A DNA stretch of 64,000 nucleotides from Mucilaginibacter xinganensis (GCF_002257585.1 NZ_CP022743.1:3596001-3660000); one strand, 5' to 3'. Counted from the stretch's first letter, positions 43,106 to 52,795 are shown. Numbers and translations: made by a program. The notes: generated by a model from the letters alone, not told the origin.

Positions 43106-44491
43106 TTATTTAAATTCCGTCGCCCCAATATCAAAACCATTACCCGATGGGCGTGTACTATTATAAAAGTCAAAAACTACCCCATACGATGACACATCAG
43201 CCCCGGCATTGATAAGCGGGGATGAGGATTGTAAATGAAAGTCGCCGTTAGGATAGTCGATAAATCTGCAGGTATTAATGTCCTTATTAGTGTAATTGTA
43301 TGATACTGTTACCTTAACGATGCTGCTCTTTTTAAACACCGCGGTGCCTGACCCCGGATTTATGATCACATTATTAATAACGGTATTCATCGGGATGGTT
43401 TCGGAATCTAATTTAATACCGTCTGACGCCGGGGCAACGATGGTATTGTTTATGAACCTAAAACCAGGACCGGGCGTATATCTTGAATCTGCAAAAATGC
43501 CGTTATCCCCCGAATTGAGGATATAGTTATTAAACACCAGGTTATCGCCGAGCCCCAGCACTATAATGCCGTTGCCGGGTGCGTTCTTAATAAGATTGTT
43601 GTAGCATTTTCCGCCCGTACCCTCGCCTATTTGAATCCCATTGTTCTGACCACTGGCAAAAGGCGTCCTCCCCGGTGATTTAACGGTGTTGCCGTAAATC
43701 TCGCATCCGGAAACAGCGCTGCCAACCTGGATGCCCTCGCAACCGGTAGAATCGGTAATGTTATTGTAGATCCTGGCATTCACCACATCGTGGGGCAAAA
43801 CGTTGCCACAAGCCACGGACACCCCATCTTTATAGAAGGAATTCCCTACGTAAAAGCCTTCGCCACCGGTTTTATGTACATAATTGTCGTGCAGAAAAAC
43901 ATTTTTCATAGTGAAATGGCCGCGTTGTGTTGTAACATCGCAGGTAGGATCTGTTTTTGCCATGATACCTGCAAACCCACTATTTCGTACTTCAATATTT
44001 TGAATTTCGAAATCCGAACTAAGGTCATCCATCGTCATGCCAATGTTACCGCCATTTACCACCAACCCATACTTTATGCCGGGAGCACCATTACCCATTA
44101 TTTTAAAGTACTGGCAATTTTGTGTTTTAAACGTGTAACCGGCGCTGGCAGCAGCGGTAAAAGTCACCTGCCCACCTTTATTTATAATAATAATTGGTTT
44201 GTCGGCGGTACCTTTAAGATTTTTCAACAGTAACGCACCTCTTTTTCCGGCAGGAATACATAAAACAGACCCGGCAGCTATTTTAGCGCCGTCAACCTGC
44301 CATTGCGATGCAGGTACCGTGTAAGTACAATCAATTATAGGATCGGTGGGATTTGTGGGATTGATGACAATTGTTGTATCGCCGGCCGGTTTTCCCGTTT
44401 CAACTCCAGCAGTTTTTTTGGCACACATCGTAAATAATGCCATGGCCATTATCGCTGTTATTCCGCGCATCGTATAATTCCTTTTCCTCAT
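43106..44491 (-). CDS. Exported parallel beta-helix lipoprotein
   Basis: The 461-residue protein has a signal peptide with lipobox ALFTMC (Cys about 23), then right-handed parallel beta-helix repeats (NNITDSTGCEGIQVGSAVSG, NNLIKNAPGNGIIVLGLGDN, NNYILNSGDNGIFADSRY). The C-terminus (SSPLINAGADVSSYGVVFDF, then GNGFDIGATEFK) is the choice-of-anchor/pectate-lyase-like ending. It is probably a surface polysaccharide-binding or lyase-like protein. Substrate is unknown. The ATG at 44491 is chosen over 44533, because the extra residues are not signal-like. Confidence 0.8.
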   Translation of the reverse strand: MRKRNYTMRGITAIMAMALFTMCAKKTAGVETGKPAGDTTIVINPTNPTDPIIDCTYTVPASQWQVDGAKIAAGSVLCIPAGKRGALLLKNLKGTADKPIIIINKGGQVTFTAAASAGYTFKTQNCQYFKIMGNGAPGIKYGLVVNGGNIGMTMDDLSSDFEIQNIEVRNSGFAGIMAKTDPTCDVTTQRGHFTMKNVFLHDNYVHKTGGEGFYVGNSFYKDGVSVACGNVLPHDVVNARIYNNITDSTGCEGIQVGSAVSGCEIYGNTVKSPGRTPFASGQNNGIQIGEGTGGKCYNNLIKNAPGNGIIVLGLGDNLVFNNYILNSGDNGIFADSRYTPGPGFRFINNTIVAPASDGIKLDSETIPMNTVINNVIINPGSGTAVFKKSSIVKVTVSYNYTNKDINTCRFIDYPNGDFHLQSSSPLINAGADVSSYGVVFDFYNSTRPSGNGFDIGATEFK

Positions 44492-44993
44492 TCCCAAATT
44501 ATCCGTTTCAACTGAAAGGCCGACAACAGCCATGATAATTTAATTTGTTTAATTCGTTCAAAACGACTTACACCTGTATATACGTTATTTTTGGATGATT
44601 GTTGTTCAAAAGGGTATCTGGAGCCGGGATTAAACAGATATCGGGATTTGCCTGATTCTATTTTTATTATTTAACGTTAGTTCGACATAAGCAAAAGGAG
44701 GCGTAACAACTAAACCTCGCTACAACGGCATGCAGACGTAGTTTTAGATGAGGTAAATTGTGTGTTCAAGTCGATGCGCGTTCCATTTTTTCATTCGGAA
44801 CACCCGGAACGCAGTGAAACATGCTGATTATCAGTCCATTTGCTTTTTATCAAGGAATAAAAACATGTAAGTATCTGATAATAAACATGTTTCATTAACA
44901 TTTATATCAAATTCACGTTATTTAATAATCTGCGATCCCGGCAGTCGCAAAAATCTTCTAAGATAGGAGTTCCGGCACTTCTGTGCAGACTCC
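44492..44993. other. Intergenic region with a dispersed 19-bp repeat copy
   Basis: About 500 bases carry no accepted gene. CGGAACACCCGGAACGCAG (44796-44814) is an exact copy of the end of the nuoA tandem repeat (14509-14527). The rest is AT-rich and shows no clear promoter. Confidence 0.6.
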
Positions 44994-45395
44994 TTATTTC
45001 ACCTCCTGGCACAACTCTACCAGTACCCCATTCGCACTTTTTGGGTGTACAAAACACACCAATTTATTATCTGCCCCCTGCTTTGGCTCCTCATTCAACA
45101 ACACGAATCCTTCCTGCTTTAAACGCATCATTTCGGCCCTGATATCGTCAACCTCAAACGCAATATGATGGATCCCCTCCCCTTTTTTAGCTATAAATTT
45201 GGCTATAGGGCTCTCCGTATTTGAAGCTTCCAGTAACTCAATTTTATTAGTGCCAACTTTTAAAAAAGCTGTTTTTACACCTTCAGAGAGTATCTCCTCT
45301 ATTTTATAAACAGGTGAGTTGAGCAATTTCTCATAAATGTCGCCGGCACTTTGCAGGTTGTTCACAGCAATTCCAATATGCTCTATCTTGTTCAT
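44994..45395 (-). CDS. mce: Methylmalonyl-CoA epimerase
   Basis: The 133-residue VOC-fold protein begins MNKIEHIGIAVNNLQSAGDI and contains IELLEASNTESPIAKFIAKK, GEGIHHIAFEVDDI (metal His and Glu) and FVHPKSANGVLVELCQE. These are the signatures of methylmalonyl-CoA epimerase. It links propionyl-CoA carboxylation to succinyl-CoA. The biotin carboxylase gene at 2.2-3.6 kb is far off but could belong to the same pathway. The ATG at 45395 is preferred over a TTG two codons upstream. Confidence 0.93.
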   Translation of the reverse strand: MNKIEHIGIAVNNLQSAGDIYEKLLNSPVYKIEEILSEGVKTAFLKVGTNKIELLEASNTESPIAKFIAKKGEGIHHIAFEVDDIRAEMMRLKQEGFVLLNEEPKQGADNKLVCFVHPKSANGVLVELCQEVK

Positions 45396-45499
45396 GTCCA
45401 AATATTGTAAATTATTGGTTGTGTTAGGGTATTTTAAGCCTTATTTTTAATGATTTTAAATAAATGTTGCCTACATTTGTATTGTTAATATTTAAGACT

Positions 45500-46711
45500 A
45501 TGAATCTTCCGATATATTTGGATAATAACGCTACTACTCCAATGGACCCACGGGTACTTGAAGCCATGTTGCCTTATTTTAATGAAAAATTTGGTAATGC
45601 TGCAAGCCGGAACCATCCGTTTGGCTGGGTAGCTGAAGAAGGTGTTGATTACGCCCGCGAGCAGGTTGCTAAATTAATTGGTGCCAGCGATAAGGAAATT
45701 ATTTTTACATCAGGTGCTACTGAGTCAGACAACCTTGCTATTAAAGGTGTGTTTGAGATGTACAAAGAAAAAGGCAACCACATTATAACCACGGTTACAG
45801 AGCATAAAGCCGTGCTTGACGCCTGTAAACACGTTGAAAAACTGGGTGGCCGTGTTACCTATCTGCCTGTTAAGGAAGACGGCATATTAGACCTTGAAGT
45901 ACTTGAACAAGCCATGACCAACGATACCATCCTGGTATCTGTAATGTATGGCAATAATGAAATTGGCGTTATACAGCCAATAAAAGAAATTTCAGCTATA
46001 GCCCACAAATACGGCGCTTTGTTTATGACAGACGCAGTACAGGCAGTTGGCAAAATCCCGGTTGATGTTAACCGCGATGGAATTGACCTGTTGGCATTAT
46101 CGGCACACAAAATATACGGACCTAAAGGCGTGGGTGCATTATATGTGCGCCGTAAAGGCCCAAGGGTTAAAGTTACTGCCCAAATGGACGGTGGCGGCCA
46201 CGAACGCGGCATGCGCTCAGGAACATTAAATGTACCCGGCATAGTTGGTCTTGGTAAAGCATGTGAACTTTGCGGACTGGAAATGGAAAGCGAAGCAAAA
46301 CGCCTGTCAATTATGCGGGACAGGTTACAGGCAGAGTTAACCCAGCTGGAAGAAAGCTATGTGAACGGTAATATAGAACACCGCCTGCCACATGTGGCCA
46401 ACATCTCATTCAAATACGTTGAAGGCGAAGGCTTAATGATGGCAATGAAAGATCTGGCTGTATCTTCAGGATCAGCATGTACTTCAGCTTCTTTGGAACC
46501 ATCTTATGTGCTAAAGAGCTTAGGTCTATCAGATGACCTGGCACATTCCTCTATCCGCTTTGGCTTAGGCAGGTTTACTACTGACGAAGAAGTGGATTAT
46601 GCTGTTGAAGTAACCAAAAAGGCAGTTACCCACCTCCGCGAACTTTCTCCGCTTTGGGAGATGTTTAAAGAAGGAATTGACCTTGACTCAATTGAATGGG
46701 CTGAACACTAA
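45500..46711 (+). CDS. iscS: Cysteine desulfurase
   Basis: The 403-residue PLP enzyme begins [20 protein letters not shown] and includes [34 protein letters not shown] (PLP Lys) and the active-site loop [20 protein letters not shown] with the mobile Cys. It supplies sulfur for Fe-S clusters. It heads iscS-iscU-iscA. A TACATTTG box lies at 45472-45479, about 20 bases upstream of the chosen ATG; the in-frame start at 45464 would overlap it. Confidence 0.96.
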   Translation: MNLPIYLDNNATTPMDPRVLEAMLPYFNEKFGNAASRNHPFGWVAEEGVDYAREQVAKLIGASDKEIIFTSGATESDNLAIKGVFEMYKEKGNHIITTVTEHKAVLDACKHVEKLGGRVTYLPVKEDGILDLEVLEQAMTNDTILVSVMYGNNEIGVIQPIKEISAIAHKYGALFMTDAVQAVGKIPVDVNRDGIDLLALSAHKIYGPKGVGALYVRRKGPRVKVTAQMDGGGHERGMRSGTLNVPGIVGLGKACELCGLEMESEAKRLSIMRDRLQAELTQLEESYVNGNIEHRLPHVANISFKYVEGEGLMMAMKDLAVSSGSACTSASLEPSYVLKSLGLSDDLAHSSIRFGLGRFTTDEEVDYAVEVTKKAVTHLRELSPLWEMFKEGIDLDSIEWAEH

Positions 46712-46827
46712 ATAATTTGATGATGTATTGATTTTAAGATTTGAAAGTTAATACACCATCACAATAAAATATAAACGAAGAGTAATATCTTCAAATTGAC
46801 AAATTTTCAAATTAACGAATTAAAGAT

Positions 46828-47241
46828 ATGGCTTATTCAGAAAAAGTAATCGATCATTACACCAACCCCCGCAATGTGGGCACTTTAGACAAAAGTAACC
46901 ACAAAGTAGGTACCGGTTTGGTTGGTGCCCCTGAATGCGGCGACGTTATGCGCCTGCAGATCCAGGTTGATGACAACAATATGATCACCGATGCTAAATT
47001 TAAAACTTTTGGCTGCGGTTCGGCAATTGCATCATCATCATTAGCTACAGAATGGCTTAAAGGCAAAAGCATTGACGATGCCATGAAGATTGACAACATG
47101 GACATTGTTGAAGAATTAGCATTGCCACCGGTAAAAATTCACTGCTCAGTATTAGCGGAAGATGCTATTAAAGCAGCAATTAATGATTACCGCGTAAAAA
47201 ACGGTATGGCACCAATTGAAAGCGAAAAAGTACATCACTAA
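46828..47241 (+). CDS. iscU: Fe-S cluster scaffold protein
   Basis: The 137-residue protein has the three scaffold Cys in GAPECGDVMRLQIQ, FKTFGCGSAIASSSLATEW and PVKIHCSVLAEDAIKAAIND, the IscU pattern (LPPVK recognition motif for the chaperone HscA is present). It builds clusters from IscS-derived sulfur. It follows iscS at 116 bases. Confidence 0.96.
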   Translation: MAYSEKVIDHYTNPRNVGTLDKSNHKVGTGLVGAPECGDVMRLQIQVDDNNMITDAKFKTFGCGSAIASSSLATEWLKGKSIDDAMKIDNMDIVEELALPPVKIHCSVLAEDAIKAAINDYRVKNGMAPIESEKVHH

Positions 47242-47328
47242 TAACAGAAGCAAGGCATTAAATGGCCAGGATTCAAGACTAATTTTTTCTTGACTCCTGC
47301 TTTCCTGATTCTTGAATCTTAATAAAAA

Positions 47329-47655
47329 ATGATAACAATAACTGACAAAGCAAAAAGCAAAATAGATCACCTGATGCAGGATTCGGGGCTGGATGCTTCG
47401 TATTTTCTAAGGGTATCTGTTCAGGGGGGTGGATGCTCAGGCTTATCATACAACCTTGATTTTGATAACGAAATGAAAAAGGGAGATCAATTTTTTGAAG
47501 ATCGCGATATTCGTATTGCCCTCGACATGAAATCATTCCTATACCTTGCCGGTACTGAACTTGATTTTTCTGACGGATTAAACGGCAAAGGATTTAATTT
47601 TCATAACCCTAACGCAAGCAGAACCTGCGGCTGCGGAGAAAGTTTTTCGGTATAA
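47329..47655 (+). CDS. iscA: Iron-sulfur assembly protein, A-type
   Basis: The 108-residue HesB/IscA-type protein contains SVQGGGCSGLSYNLDFD and the C-terminal ASRTCGCGESFSV, together giving the three conserved Cys. It carries or delivers Fe-S clusters. It ends the isc operon and is followed by a perfect bidirectional terminator. The iscU-iscA gap holds an inverted GATTCAAGA pair (47270-47278 / 47310-47318). Confidence 0.95.
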   Translation: MITITDKAKSKIDHLMQDSGLDASYFLRVSVQGGGCSGLSYNLDFDNEMKKGDQFFEDRDIRIALDMKSFLYLAGTELDFSDGLNGKGFNFHNPNASRTCGCGESFSV

Positions 47656-47677
47656 ATAACACCGGGACACATTATAT

Positions 47678-47714
47678 AAAAAAGAAGCTGCTTCAAAAAA
47701 GCAGCTTCTTTTTT
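47678..47714. terminator. Bidirectional terminator between iscA and sialate esterase gene
   Basis: AAAAAAGAAGCTGC (47678-47691) and GCAGCTTCTTTTTT (47701-47714) are perfect 14-base complements with a 9-base loop. T-runs suit both converging transcripts. Confidence 0.92.
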
Positions 47715-47739
47715 GCTAATCGCTTTTTCAATTTCCAGG

Positions 47740-49707
47740 CTATTCAAACTTATGCCCTACCGTAACGCCATCCCAGGTATCTGATCTGAAAGGGCTTACC
47801 GGCATGCCCTGTTTGCTAAAAAGATTGGCATCAATGGGTGAATTTGTCCATCCGTAACGTACCGCCACCGGGTTAGGTACCGCGCTGCACCACACTTTAA
47901 CTTTATTATCATTCGTTATAATAGCCTGGGCATAATAAAATTTACGATCGGCTCCCGCCAGTTCAAATCCTTTCACATACCCATAAATATCCTTTGCCAT
48001 TAGTCCACCTTCGGCATGCGAAAAATTCACCATGGCATATCCATTTTCAAAATCAACAGCTGTAAAAAGCGGGCTTTGAAAAAAGCCGGGTAAATGGTAA
48101 ACATTTGTTAATGATGAAGTTGCAAGGCGATAACCAACATCTGCCTTGTCTTTAGGGTGGATATTGAAGGGATCACCAATATCAGTAGTTACCGCTATGC
48201 CCGTATTTGGCAGTTGCAGCGCCATGTTCTGCGCTTCGCGCAGTTCGGCCCAGTTGCTGCCAAAATTACTGCTATAGGAAGGCCCGAAGGAAGATAACTG
48301 TACAAATAAAAACGGGAATTGCTGCTTCCATTTATTACGCCAGTCAGTAATCAGTAAGGGGAATACGGTGCGGTATTGATAAGCCCTGTCTGCATTTGAT
48401 TCACCCTGGTACCAGATCACCCCTGCAATTGCAAAAGGTATCAGCGGGTTAACCATCCCGTTATATAAAGTAAACGCACTGTTGTTAGGTAAAAAATCAA
48501 AATGATAAGGTTTACCAAAGTCAGGCATTACGCGCCAGTTGCCGTCGGCCAGGTTAATCGAGGTATCTGCAAAGCGCACGTTTAAATCATTGGCCCCGGT
48601 GCCATTCAGTCCTAGTCCGAACCACGAAGGATTTTTCTGTGCCGATTGTAAATTAACCAGCAGGCTGTTCATACCGCCTTTCCATGTACCGGGAGGCACA
48701 CTGAAACGGGCGTCGGCTGTTGAAACATCTTTGTTAATACGCTTACCATTAATATATACGGTCATATCTGCATCAGTAACCCCAAGCGCAACAGTTGAGG
48801 CCATTGCCGCGTATGAGCTATCCAGGCTGATGGTACGTTGCATAAATCCCTGCCCACGGTAAGAATACAACTTACCCATCCATTCCCACGAACCGGGCAC
48901 ATTTCCATGCTGCCAGTTTTCAAAAAAATAAGCCGGTTTGACGGCCAGTTCATCCGGGGTATAATTAACTACCGGTTTTTTATTGTAGGCCCATGCTTTT
49001 AATAACCTGTCTGTTCTTTCCGTTAATTCCGAATCGCTTTGCGGTAACGACGGTACAAGATCCTTCAACTCAGGCGATGTCAGCATTCCTTCCCGGCTGA
49101 TCCAGTCTTCAGCTTCTGTGCCGCCCCAACTGGTATTAATCAAACCCACAGTAACATGTAGGTTTTGCGCCAACTGTTTGGCGTAAAAATAGCCAACAGC
49201 AGTAAAATCGCCTATGGTATTAGCAGCAGCAATAGTCCATTGCCCTCCGGCAAGATCAGCTAACGGTAGCAGACTTACCCTATTCGGAACATGAAACTGC
49301 CTGACGGCAACGTTGGCAGCAACCTTTTGCTCAGCCTTATAGCCATAGGCATTTTTAAGCTGAAATTCCATATTTGATTGTCCGGAGCAAATCCAAACCT
49401 CACCCAGCATAATATCCGAATAGGTGATAATTTCCTTGCCTGAAGCAATCGTCATGATATAGGGCCCTCCTTCCCCCATCGGATGCAGCACAGCTTTCCA
49501 GTGCCCCTGTTCATCAGCCCTAACAATAACCGACTGATCATTTAAACTAACTTTTATTTTCGCCTTTTTTGAGCTTTTACCCCATACCGGCAAATCGTGA
49601 TTTCGTTGAAGCACCATGTGGTCGCCGAATAATTTTGAGGTCGATAGCTGGGCGTTAGCTGCGGGAATAATAAAAAATGCCGCAAAAATCAGGAATAAGA
49701 ATTTCAT
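47740..49707 (-). CDS. Sialate O-acetylesterase (secreted)
   Basis: The 655-residue protein has a signal peptide (cleavage near ANAQ, residue 19). It has the SGNH/GDSL-like nucleophile region GEVWICSGQSNMEFQL (Ser), VIWYQGESNADRAYQYRTVF and the C-terminal DIGDPFNIHPKDKADVG (catalytic His region). An all-beta insertion of about 130 residues (from about 260) sits between catalytic halves, as usual in this family. It removes acetyl groups from sialic acids or other acylated glycans in the periplasm. Confidence 0.92.
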   Translation of the reverse strand: MKFLFLIFAAFFIIPAANAQLSTSKLFGDHMVLQRNHDLPVWGKSSKKAKIKVSLNDQSVIVRADEQGHWKAVLHPMGEGGPYIMTIASGKEIITYSDIMLGEVWICSGQSNMEFQLKNAYGYKAEQKVAANVAVRQFHVPNRVSLLPLADLAGGQWTIAAANTIGDFTAVGYFYAKQLAQNLHVTVGLINTSWGGTEAEDWISREGMLTSPELKDLVPSLPQSDSELTERTDRLLKAWAYNKKPVVNYTPDELAVKPAYFFENWQHGNVPGSWEWMGKLYSYRGQGFMQRTISLDSSYAAMASTVALGVTDADMTVYINGKRINKDVSTADARFSVPPGTWKGGMNSLLVNLQSAQKNPSWFGLGLNGTGANDLNVRFADTSINLADGNWRVMPDFGKPYHFDFLPNNSAFTLYNGMVNPLIPFAIAGVIWYQGESNADRAYQYRTVFPLLITDWRNKWKQQFPFLFVQLSSFGPSYSSNFGSNWAELREAQNMALQLPNTGIAVTTDIGDPFNIHPKDKADVGYRLATSSLTNVYHLPGFFQSPLFTAVDFENGYAMVNFSHAEGGLMAKDIYGYVKGFELAGADRKFYYAQAIITNDNKVKVWCSAVPNPVAVRYGWTNSPIDANLFSKQGMPVSPFRSDTWDGVTVGHKFE

Positions 49708-49905
49708 AACAGGTTAATTCAAAAAAGGCGGGTTATTAAAAAATTGACTGGTAAATATAAAGAATTAAGCAGCCTGAATTTCAATGCATTCGTAACATTC
49801 TCTTGCCATAATTGATAACAATTTGTTAACCAAATGATAAAACCAATAACACTTTAGTGTATTTACAGATGCTTAATATTGTAAATAACACATAATAAAA
49901 TACTT

Positions 49906-50118
49906 ATGACAAACTCAATATTAGAAATAACAGAAAACGAATACCTGATAAAGCTAAACAGAAGCAATTTTAACTTGTCGTTTATCAGGAGCTTATTAAA
50001 AATGGTAGAGGTGGCTAATCCTACTGATGAAAGTTCATTTATTGCTGACAGGTATGTAACACCTAACCAATATCACCCTACTGAGCCCGACTACTACAGC
50101 TCGATTGAAGAAAAATAA
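49906..50118 (+). CDS. Small soluble protein, unknown
   Basis: The 70-residue protein (MTNSILEITENEYLIKLNRS ...) has no signal peptide and no recognised domain. It has a clean ATG, and its TAA sits in the first arm of a perfect terminator. It resembles the conserved small Bacteroidota proteins found near housekeeping genes, but that is impression only. Confidence 0.6.
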   Translation: MTNSILEITENEYLIKLNRSNFNLSFIRSLLKMVEVANPTDESSFIADRYVTPNQYHPTEPDYYSSIEEK

Positions 50119-50145
50119 AAGGGACGCGTTGAGCGCGTCCCTTTT
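50117..50145. terminator. Bidirectional terminator (AAAAGGGACGCG / CGCGTCCCTTTT)
   Basis: A 12-base perfect stem with a 5-base loop lies between the small protein gene and the convergent TPR-like gene. T-runs follow on both strands. Confidence 0.92.
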
Positions 50146-50166
50146 ATTCTATTTTTTTTATCCGAC

Positions 50167-50715
50167 TTAAAACTGGCGATAACCGCCTCTCACCACCTGC
50201 TTATCCATTTGGCCCATTTGGGCCTTCATCATTTTTATCTGCTCGGTAAGTAGTTTGTTCTTATCATCTTTAGATGCTTCCTGCAAATATCTTTGCGCTT
50301 CGGGCTTGTTACGTTTGGCCATTGCAATACCCGCAAGGCTTAATTTTGCCAGCGCAATATTATGCGACATTTTCATGCCTAATGAAAGCGATTTCTTAAA
50401 ATATTTTTCAGATTTTAACGGTGATTTGCGTGACTCAACCAAGCCGATCAATAAGTTATAATAGCCCCACTGGCTTTTGTTTAACTGCTTTTCATAATCT
50501 GTTATTTTCAATAACCATTCCTCAGCTTTTTCGGATTTCTCCTTGCGCAAAAACCATTGGGAAATGATCATGTTCTCATTAAAAAAGTAGCTCAACAGCA
50601 CAAAACCACCTAAAAACAAAACCAGTATGCCCCAGCCCCAAAAGCCAAAGCCACAAAGTGCAACTGCTGCACCTAAAACTACACAGGCAATAATTAACCT
50701 TACTATATTTGACAT
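50167..50715 (-). CDS. Membrane protein with TPR-like C-terminal domain
   Basis: The 182-residue protein has two membrane helices (about 5-24 and 27-45), then helical pairs resembling TPR (LLIGLVESRKSPLKSEKYFK, IALAKLSLAGIAMAKRNKPE) and a Met/Gln-rich tail (KMMKAQMGQMDK). It probably exposes the helical domain to the cytosol for protein contacts. Function is unknown. Confidence 0.75.
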   Translation of the reverse strand: MSNIVRLIIACVVLGAAVALCGFGFWGWGILVLFLGGFVLLSYFFNENMIISQWFLRKEKSEKAEEWLLKITDYEKQLNKSQWGYYNLLIGLVESRKSPLKSEKYFKKSLSLGMKMSHNIALAKLSLAGIAMAKRNKPEAQRYLQEASKDDKNKLLTEQIKMMKAQMGQMDKQVVRGGYRQF

Positions 50716-50789
50716 CTTTTGTAATACTATAAATTAGCATGCAAATATCCGTTTATTTGTACGCTTAATCAACATCAATATAAATATTT

Positions 50790-51467
50790 ATGGCAGTAGA
50801 ATTAGAGCCATCATGGCTACAAGTGTTAAGCGGTGAATTTGATAAACCTTACATGACCGGCCTGCGTAAATTTCTGAAAGAAGAAAAGGACGCAGGGCAC
50901 AAAATATTCCCTAAAAACGCTGATATCTTTAATGCTTTTAACACAACACCTTTTGACAACATCAAGGTAGTAATATTAGGGCAGGATCCCTATCACGGTG
51001 AAAATCAGGCACACGGACTGTCGTTTTCGGTACAAAAAGGGATCACTATTCCGCCTTCTTTAAGAAATATTTACAAAGAGCTTTCAACTGACATCCCTGG
51101 GTTTATTACACCCAGTCACGGCGATTTAACAGAATGGGCCAAACAGGGTGTGCTTTTATTAAATGCAAGCCTTACGGTACGGTCGGGCACACCAGGCTCA
51201 CACCAAAAAAGAGGTTGGGAAACATTTACTGATACAGTGATAAAAAAAATCTCGGATGAAAAAGAAGGTATTATCTTTATTCTTTGGGGCGCATTTGCAC
51301 AGGCTAAAGCCGAACTGATAGACGGGAAAAAACACCATATCATCAAATCGCCCCACCCGTCTCCATTTTCGGCTGATCGCGGTTTTTTTGGCGCTAAGCC
51401 TTTTTCAAAAACCAATGAAATACTGATAAAAGAGGGGAAGAAGCCTGTGGACTGGCAGATACATTGA
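50790..51467 (+). CDS. ung: Uracil-DNA glycosylase
   Basis: The 225-residue family 1 enzyme has VVILGQDPYHGENQAHGLSF (catalytic Asp and uracil pocket), LLLNASLTVR and the C-terminal loop IIKSPHPSPFSADRGFFG with catalytic His. It removes uracil from DNA. Length is normal. It is convergent with the lrp-type gene over an inverted repeat at 51482-51543. Confidence 0.96.
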   Translation: MAVELEPSWLQVLSGEFDKPYMTGLRKFLKEEKDAGHKIFPKNADIFNAFNTTPFDNIKVVILGQDPYHGENQAHGLSFSVQKGITIPPSLRNIYKELSTDIPGFITPSHGDLTEWAKQGVLLLNASLTVRSGTPGSHQKRGWETFTDTVIKKISDEKEGIIFILWGAFAQAKAELIDGKKHHIIKSPHPSPFSADRGFFGAKPFSKTNEILIKEGKKPVDWQIH

Positions 51468-51481
51468 TTTGAAGATGTGTT

Positions 51482-51543
51482 GATTTGAAGATTTGTAAAT
51501 TACGGAAACTAATTTCATCGTTAAATTGGCAAATCTTCAAATC
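51482..51543. repeat. Inverted repeat GATTTGAAGATTTG / CAAATCTTCAAATC
   Basis: Perfect 14-base arms (51482-51495 and 51530-51543) with a 34-base loop separate the convergent ung and Lrp genes. The same words appear in looser form at 46720-46825 upstream of iscU. Confidence 0.7.
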
Positions 51544-51546
51544 CAA

Positions 51547-52017
51547 TTAATATTCAAGCGGCACAATCGGCTCTTTTTTGCTGGTTGACATGATCATCAT
51601 GGTTTGGAAAGTTTTAACCACAGTGATGCGACTTATCTTTTCCATGATCAATTGCTCATACGATTTAATGTCGCGTACATACACTTTCAGTAAAAAATCA
51701 CACTGACCCGTTACGTGGTGGCATTCGGTAACTTCCTTTATATTTTGAATCTCATCCAAAAATGTCTGGATGGTATTTTTTTGATGAAAATCAAGTGAGA
51801 TTTGGATGAATGTTTTTATCCCAAGTCCCAATTTCTCCTCATCAACCAGGGCGTGGTAGCTCTTTATATACTCTGCGTTTTCAAGCTTTCTTACCCGCTC
51901 TAAAGTGGGTGCAGGTGAAAGCCCTATCTCATTCGAAAGTTGAAGGTTGGTTATCCTTCCATTCTCTTGTAAAATCTTTAATATCTGGAGGTCTATTTTA
52001 TCTAATTCAGCGGCCAT
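51547..52017 (-). CDS. Lrp/AsnC-family regulator
   Basis: The 156-residue protein has an N-terminal HTH (LDKIDLQILKILQENGRITN, then LSNEIGLSPAPTLERVRKLE) and a C-terminal RAM ligand-binding domain (KVYVRDIKSYEQLIMEKISR). It is a small-molecule (often amino acid)-responsive regulator. A TATATTTG box (minus strand, 52025-52032) is only 7 bases from the ATG, suggesting a very short or absent leader. Confidence 0.92.
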   Translation of the reverse strand: MAAELDKIDLQILKILQENGRITNLQLSNEIGLSPAPTLERVRKLENAEYIKSYHALVDEEKLGLGIKTFIQISLDFHQKNTIQTFLDEIQNIKEVTECHHVTGQCDFLLKVYVRDIKSYEQLIMEKISRITVVKTFQTMMIMSTSKKEPIVPLEY

Positions 52018-52024
52018 AGTAGTG

Positions 52025-52032
52025 CAAATATA
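52025..52032 (-). promoter_or_regulatory. -7 box (TATATTTG) abutting the Lrp-type gene
   Basis: An exact TAnnTTTG match on the minus strand, 7 bases upstream of the ATG at 52017. Confidence 0.45.
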
Positions 52033-52106
52033 TACTTTTCATCATTCTGCGAAATAAAATTTCTCAAAAAAGAGCTTTAACCGAAATAAATTCTTTTTTT
52101 ATTAAA

Positions 52107-52146
52107 ATTTAGATTTGTCTAAATATTTAATTAGATTTGCTTAAAT
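52107..52146 (+). promoter_or_regulatory. Tandem 18-bp operator/promoter of the DtxR-type gene
   Basis: ATTTAGATTTGTCTAAAT (52107-52124) is a perfect 7-4-7 dyad. AATTAGATTTGCTTAAAT (52129-52146) matches it at 15 of 18 positions, 22 bases on. Each contains TAGATTTG, an exact TAnnTTTG -7 box. The second box ends 5 bases before the ATG at 52145, so a metal-bound regulator sitting here would block the promoter and the start. Confidence 0.7.
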
Positions 52147-52795
52147 GAATACTTTAGCCGAAGAAAACTACCTCAAATCTATCTATCACCTGGCCCTGAA
52201 CGCAGAAAATGTTGCCACCAACCAGCTCGCATCATTGCTGAATACCAAGGCTTCCTCGGTAACGGACATGCTTAAAAAGCTGGCCGACAAGGAACTCATT
52301 AATTACACCCCATACCAAGGTGTTACGCTTACGGCTTCCGGTGAGAAAATTGCTGTGAATATTATCCGGAAGCACCGCCTCTGGGAATTCTTTTTGGTTG
52401 AAAAATTAGATTTTAAATGGGACGAGGTACATGAAATGGCCGAAGAGATGGAACATATCTCCTCCACCGAGTTGATTGATCGCCTGGATAAATTTATGGG
52501 TTATCCAAAATACGATCCGCACGGCGACCCGATTCCGGATTGTGACGGAAAATTTAAATTGCATGACCTGAAACCGGTTTCCGCAATTGATGTTGATGTT
52601 ACCGGGGTTATTTGCGGCGTACGTGAGCACTCATCAGCTTTTTTACAATACCTGGAAAAACAGGGTTTAACCATTGGAAAGAAAATAACTATTAAAGATA
52701 TTATAGCGTTTGATCGCTCAGTGGTGTTGCAATTAGAAAACCAAACCGTTCAAATAAGCCGCGAGGTAGCGAATAATTTATTAATAACCTTATGA
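52145..52795 (+). CDS. DtxR/MntR-family metal-dependent regulator
   Basis: The 216-residue protein has an N-terminal winged helix (EENYLKSIYHLALNAENVAT, then LLNTKASSVTDMLKKLADKE) and a dimerisation and metal-binding domain (RKHRLWEFFLVEKLDFKWDE, MAEEMEHISSTELIDRLDKF). A C-terminal SH3/FeoA-like domain follows. It senses Mn(II) or Fe(II). Its stop overlaps the start of the Nramp transporter gene (ATGA), so it and its likely target are coupled. Tandem operators cover its promoter. Confidence 0.92.
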   Translation: MNTLAEENYLKSIYHLALNAENVATNQLASLLNTKASSVTDMLKKLADKELINYTPYQGVTLTASGEKIAVNIIRKHRLWEFFLVEKLDFKWDEVHEMAEEMEHISSTELIDRLDKFMGYPKYDPHGDPIPDCDGKFKLHDLKPVSAIDVDVTGVICGVREHSSAFLQYLEKQGLTIGKKITIKDIIAFDRSVVLQLENQTVQISREVANNLLITL

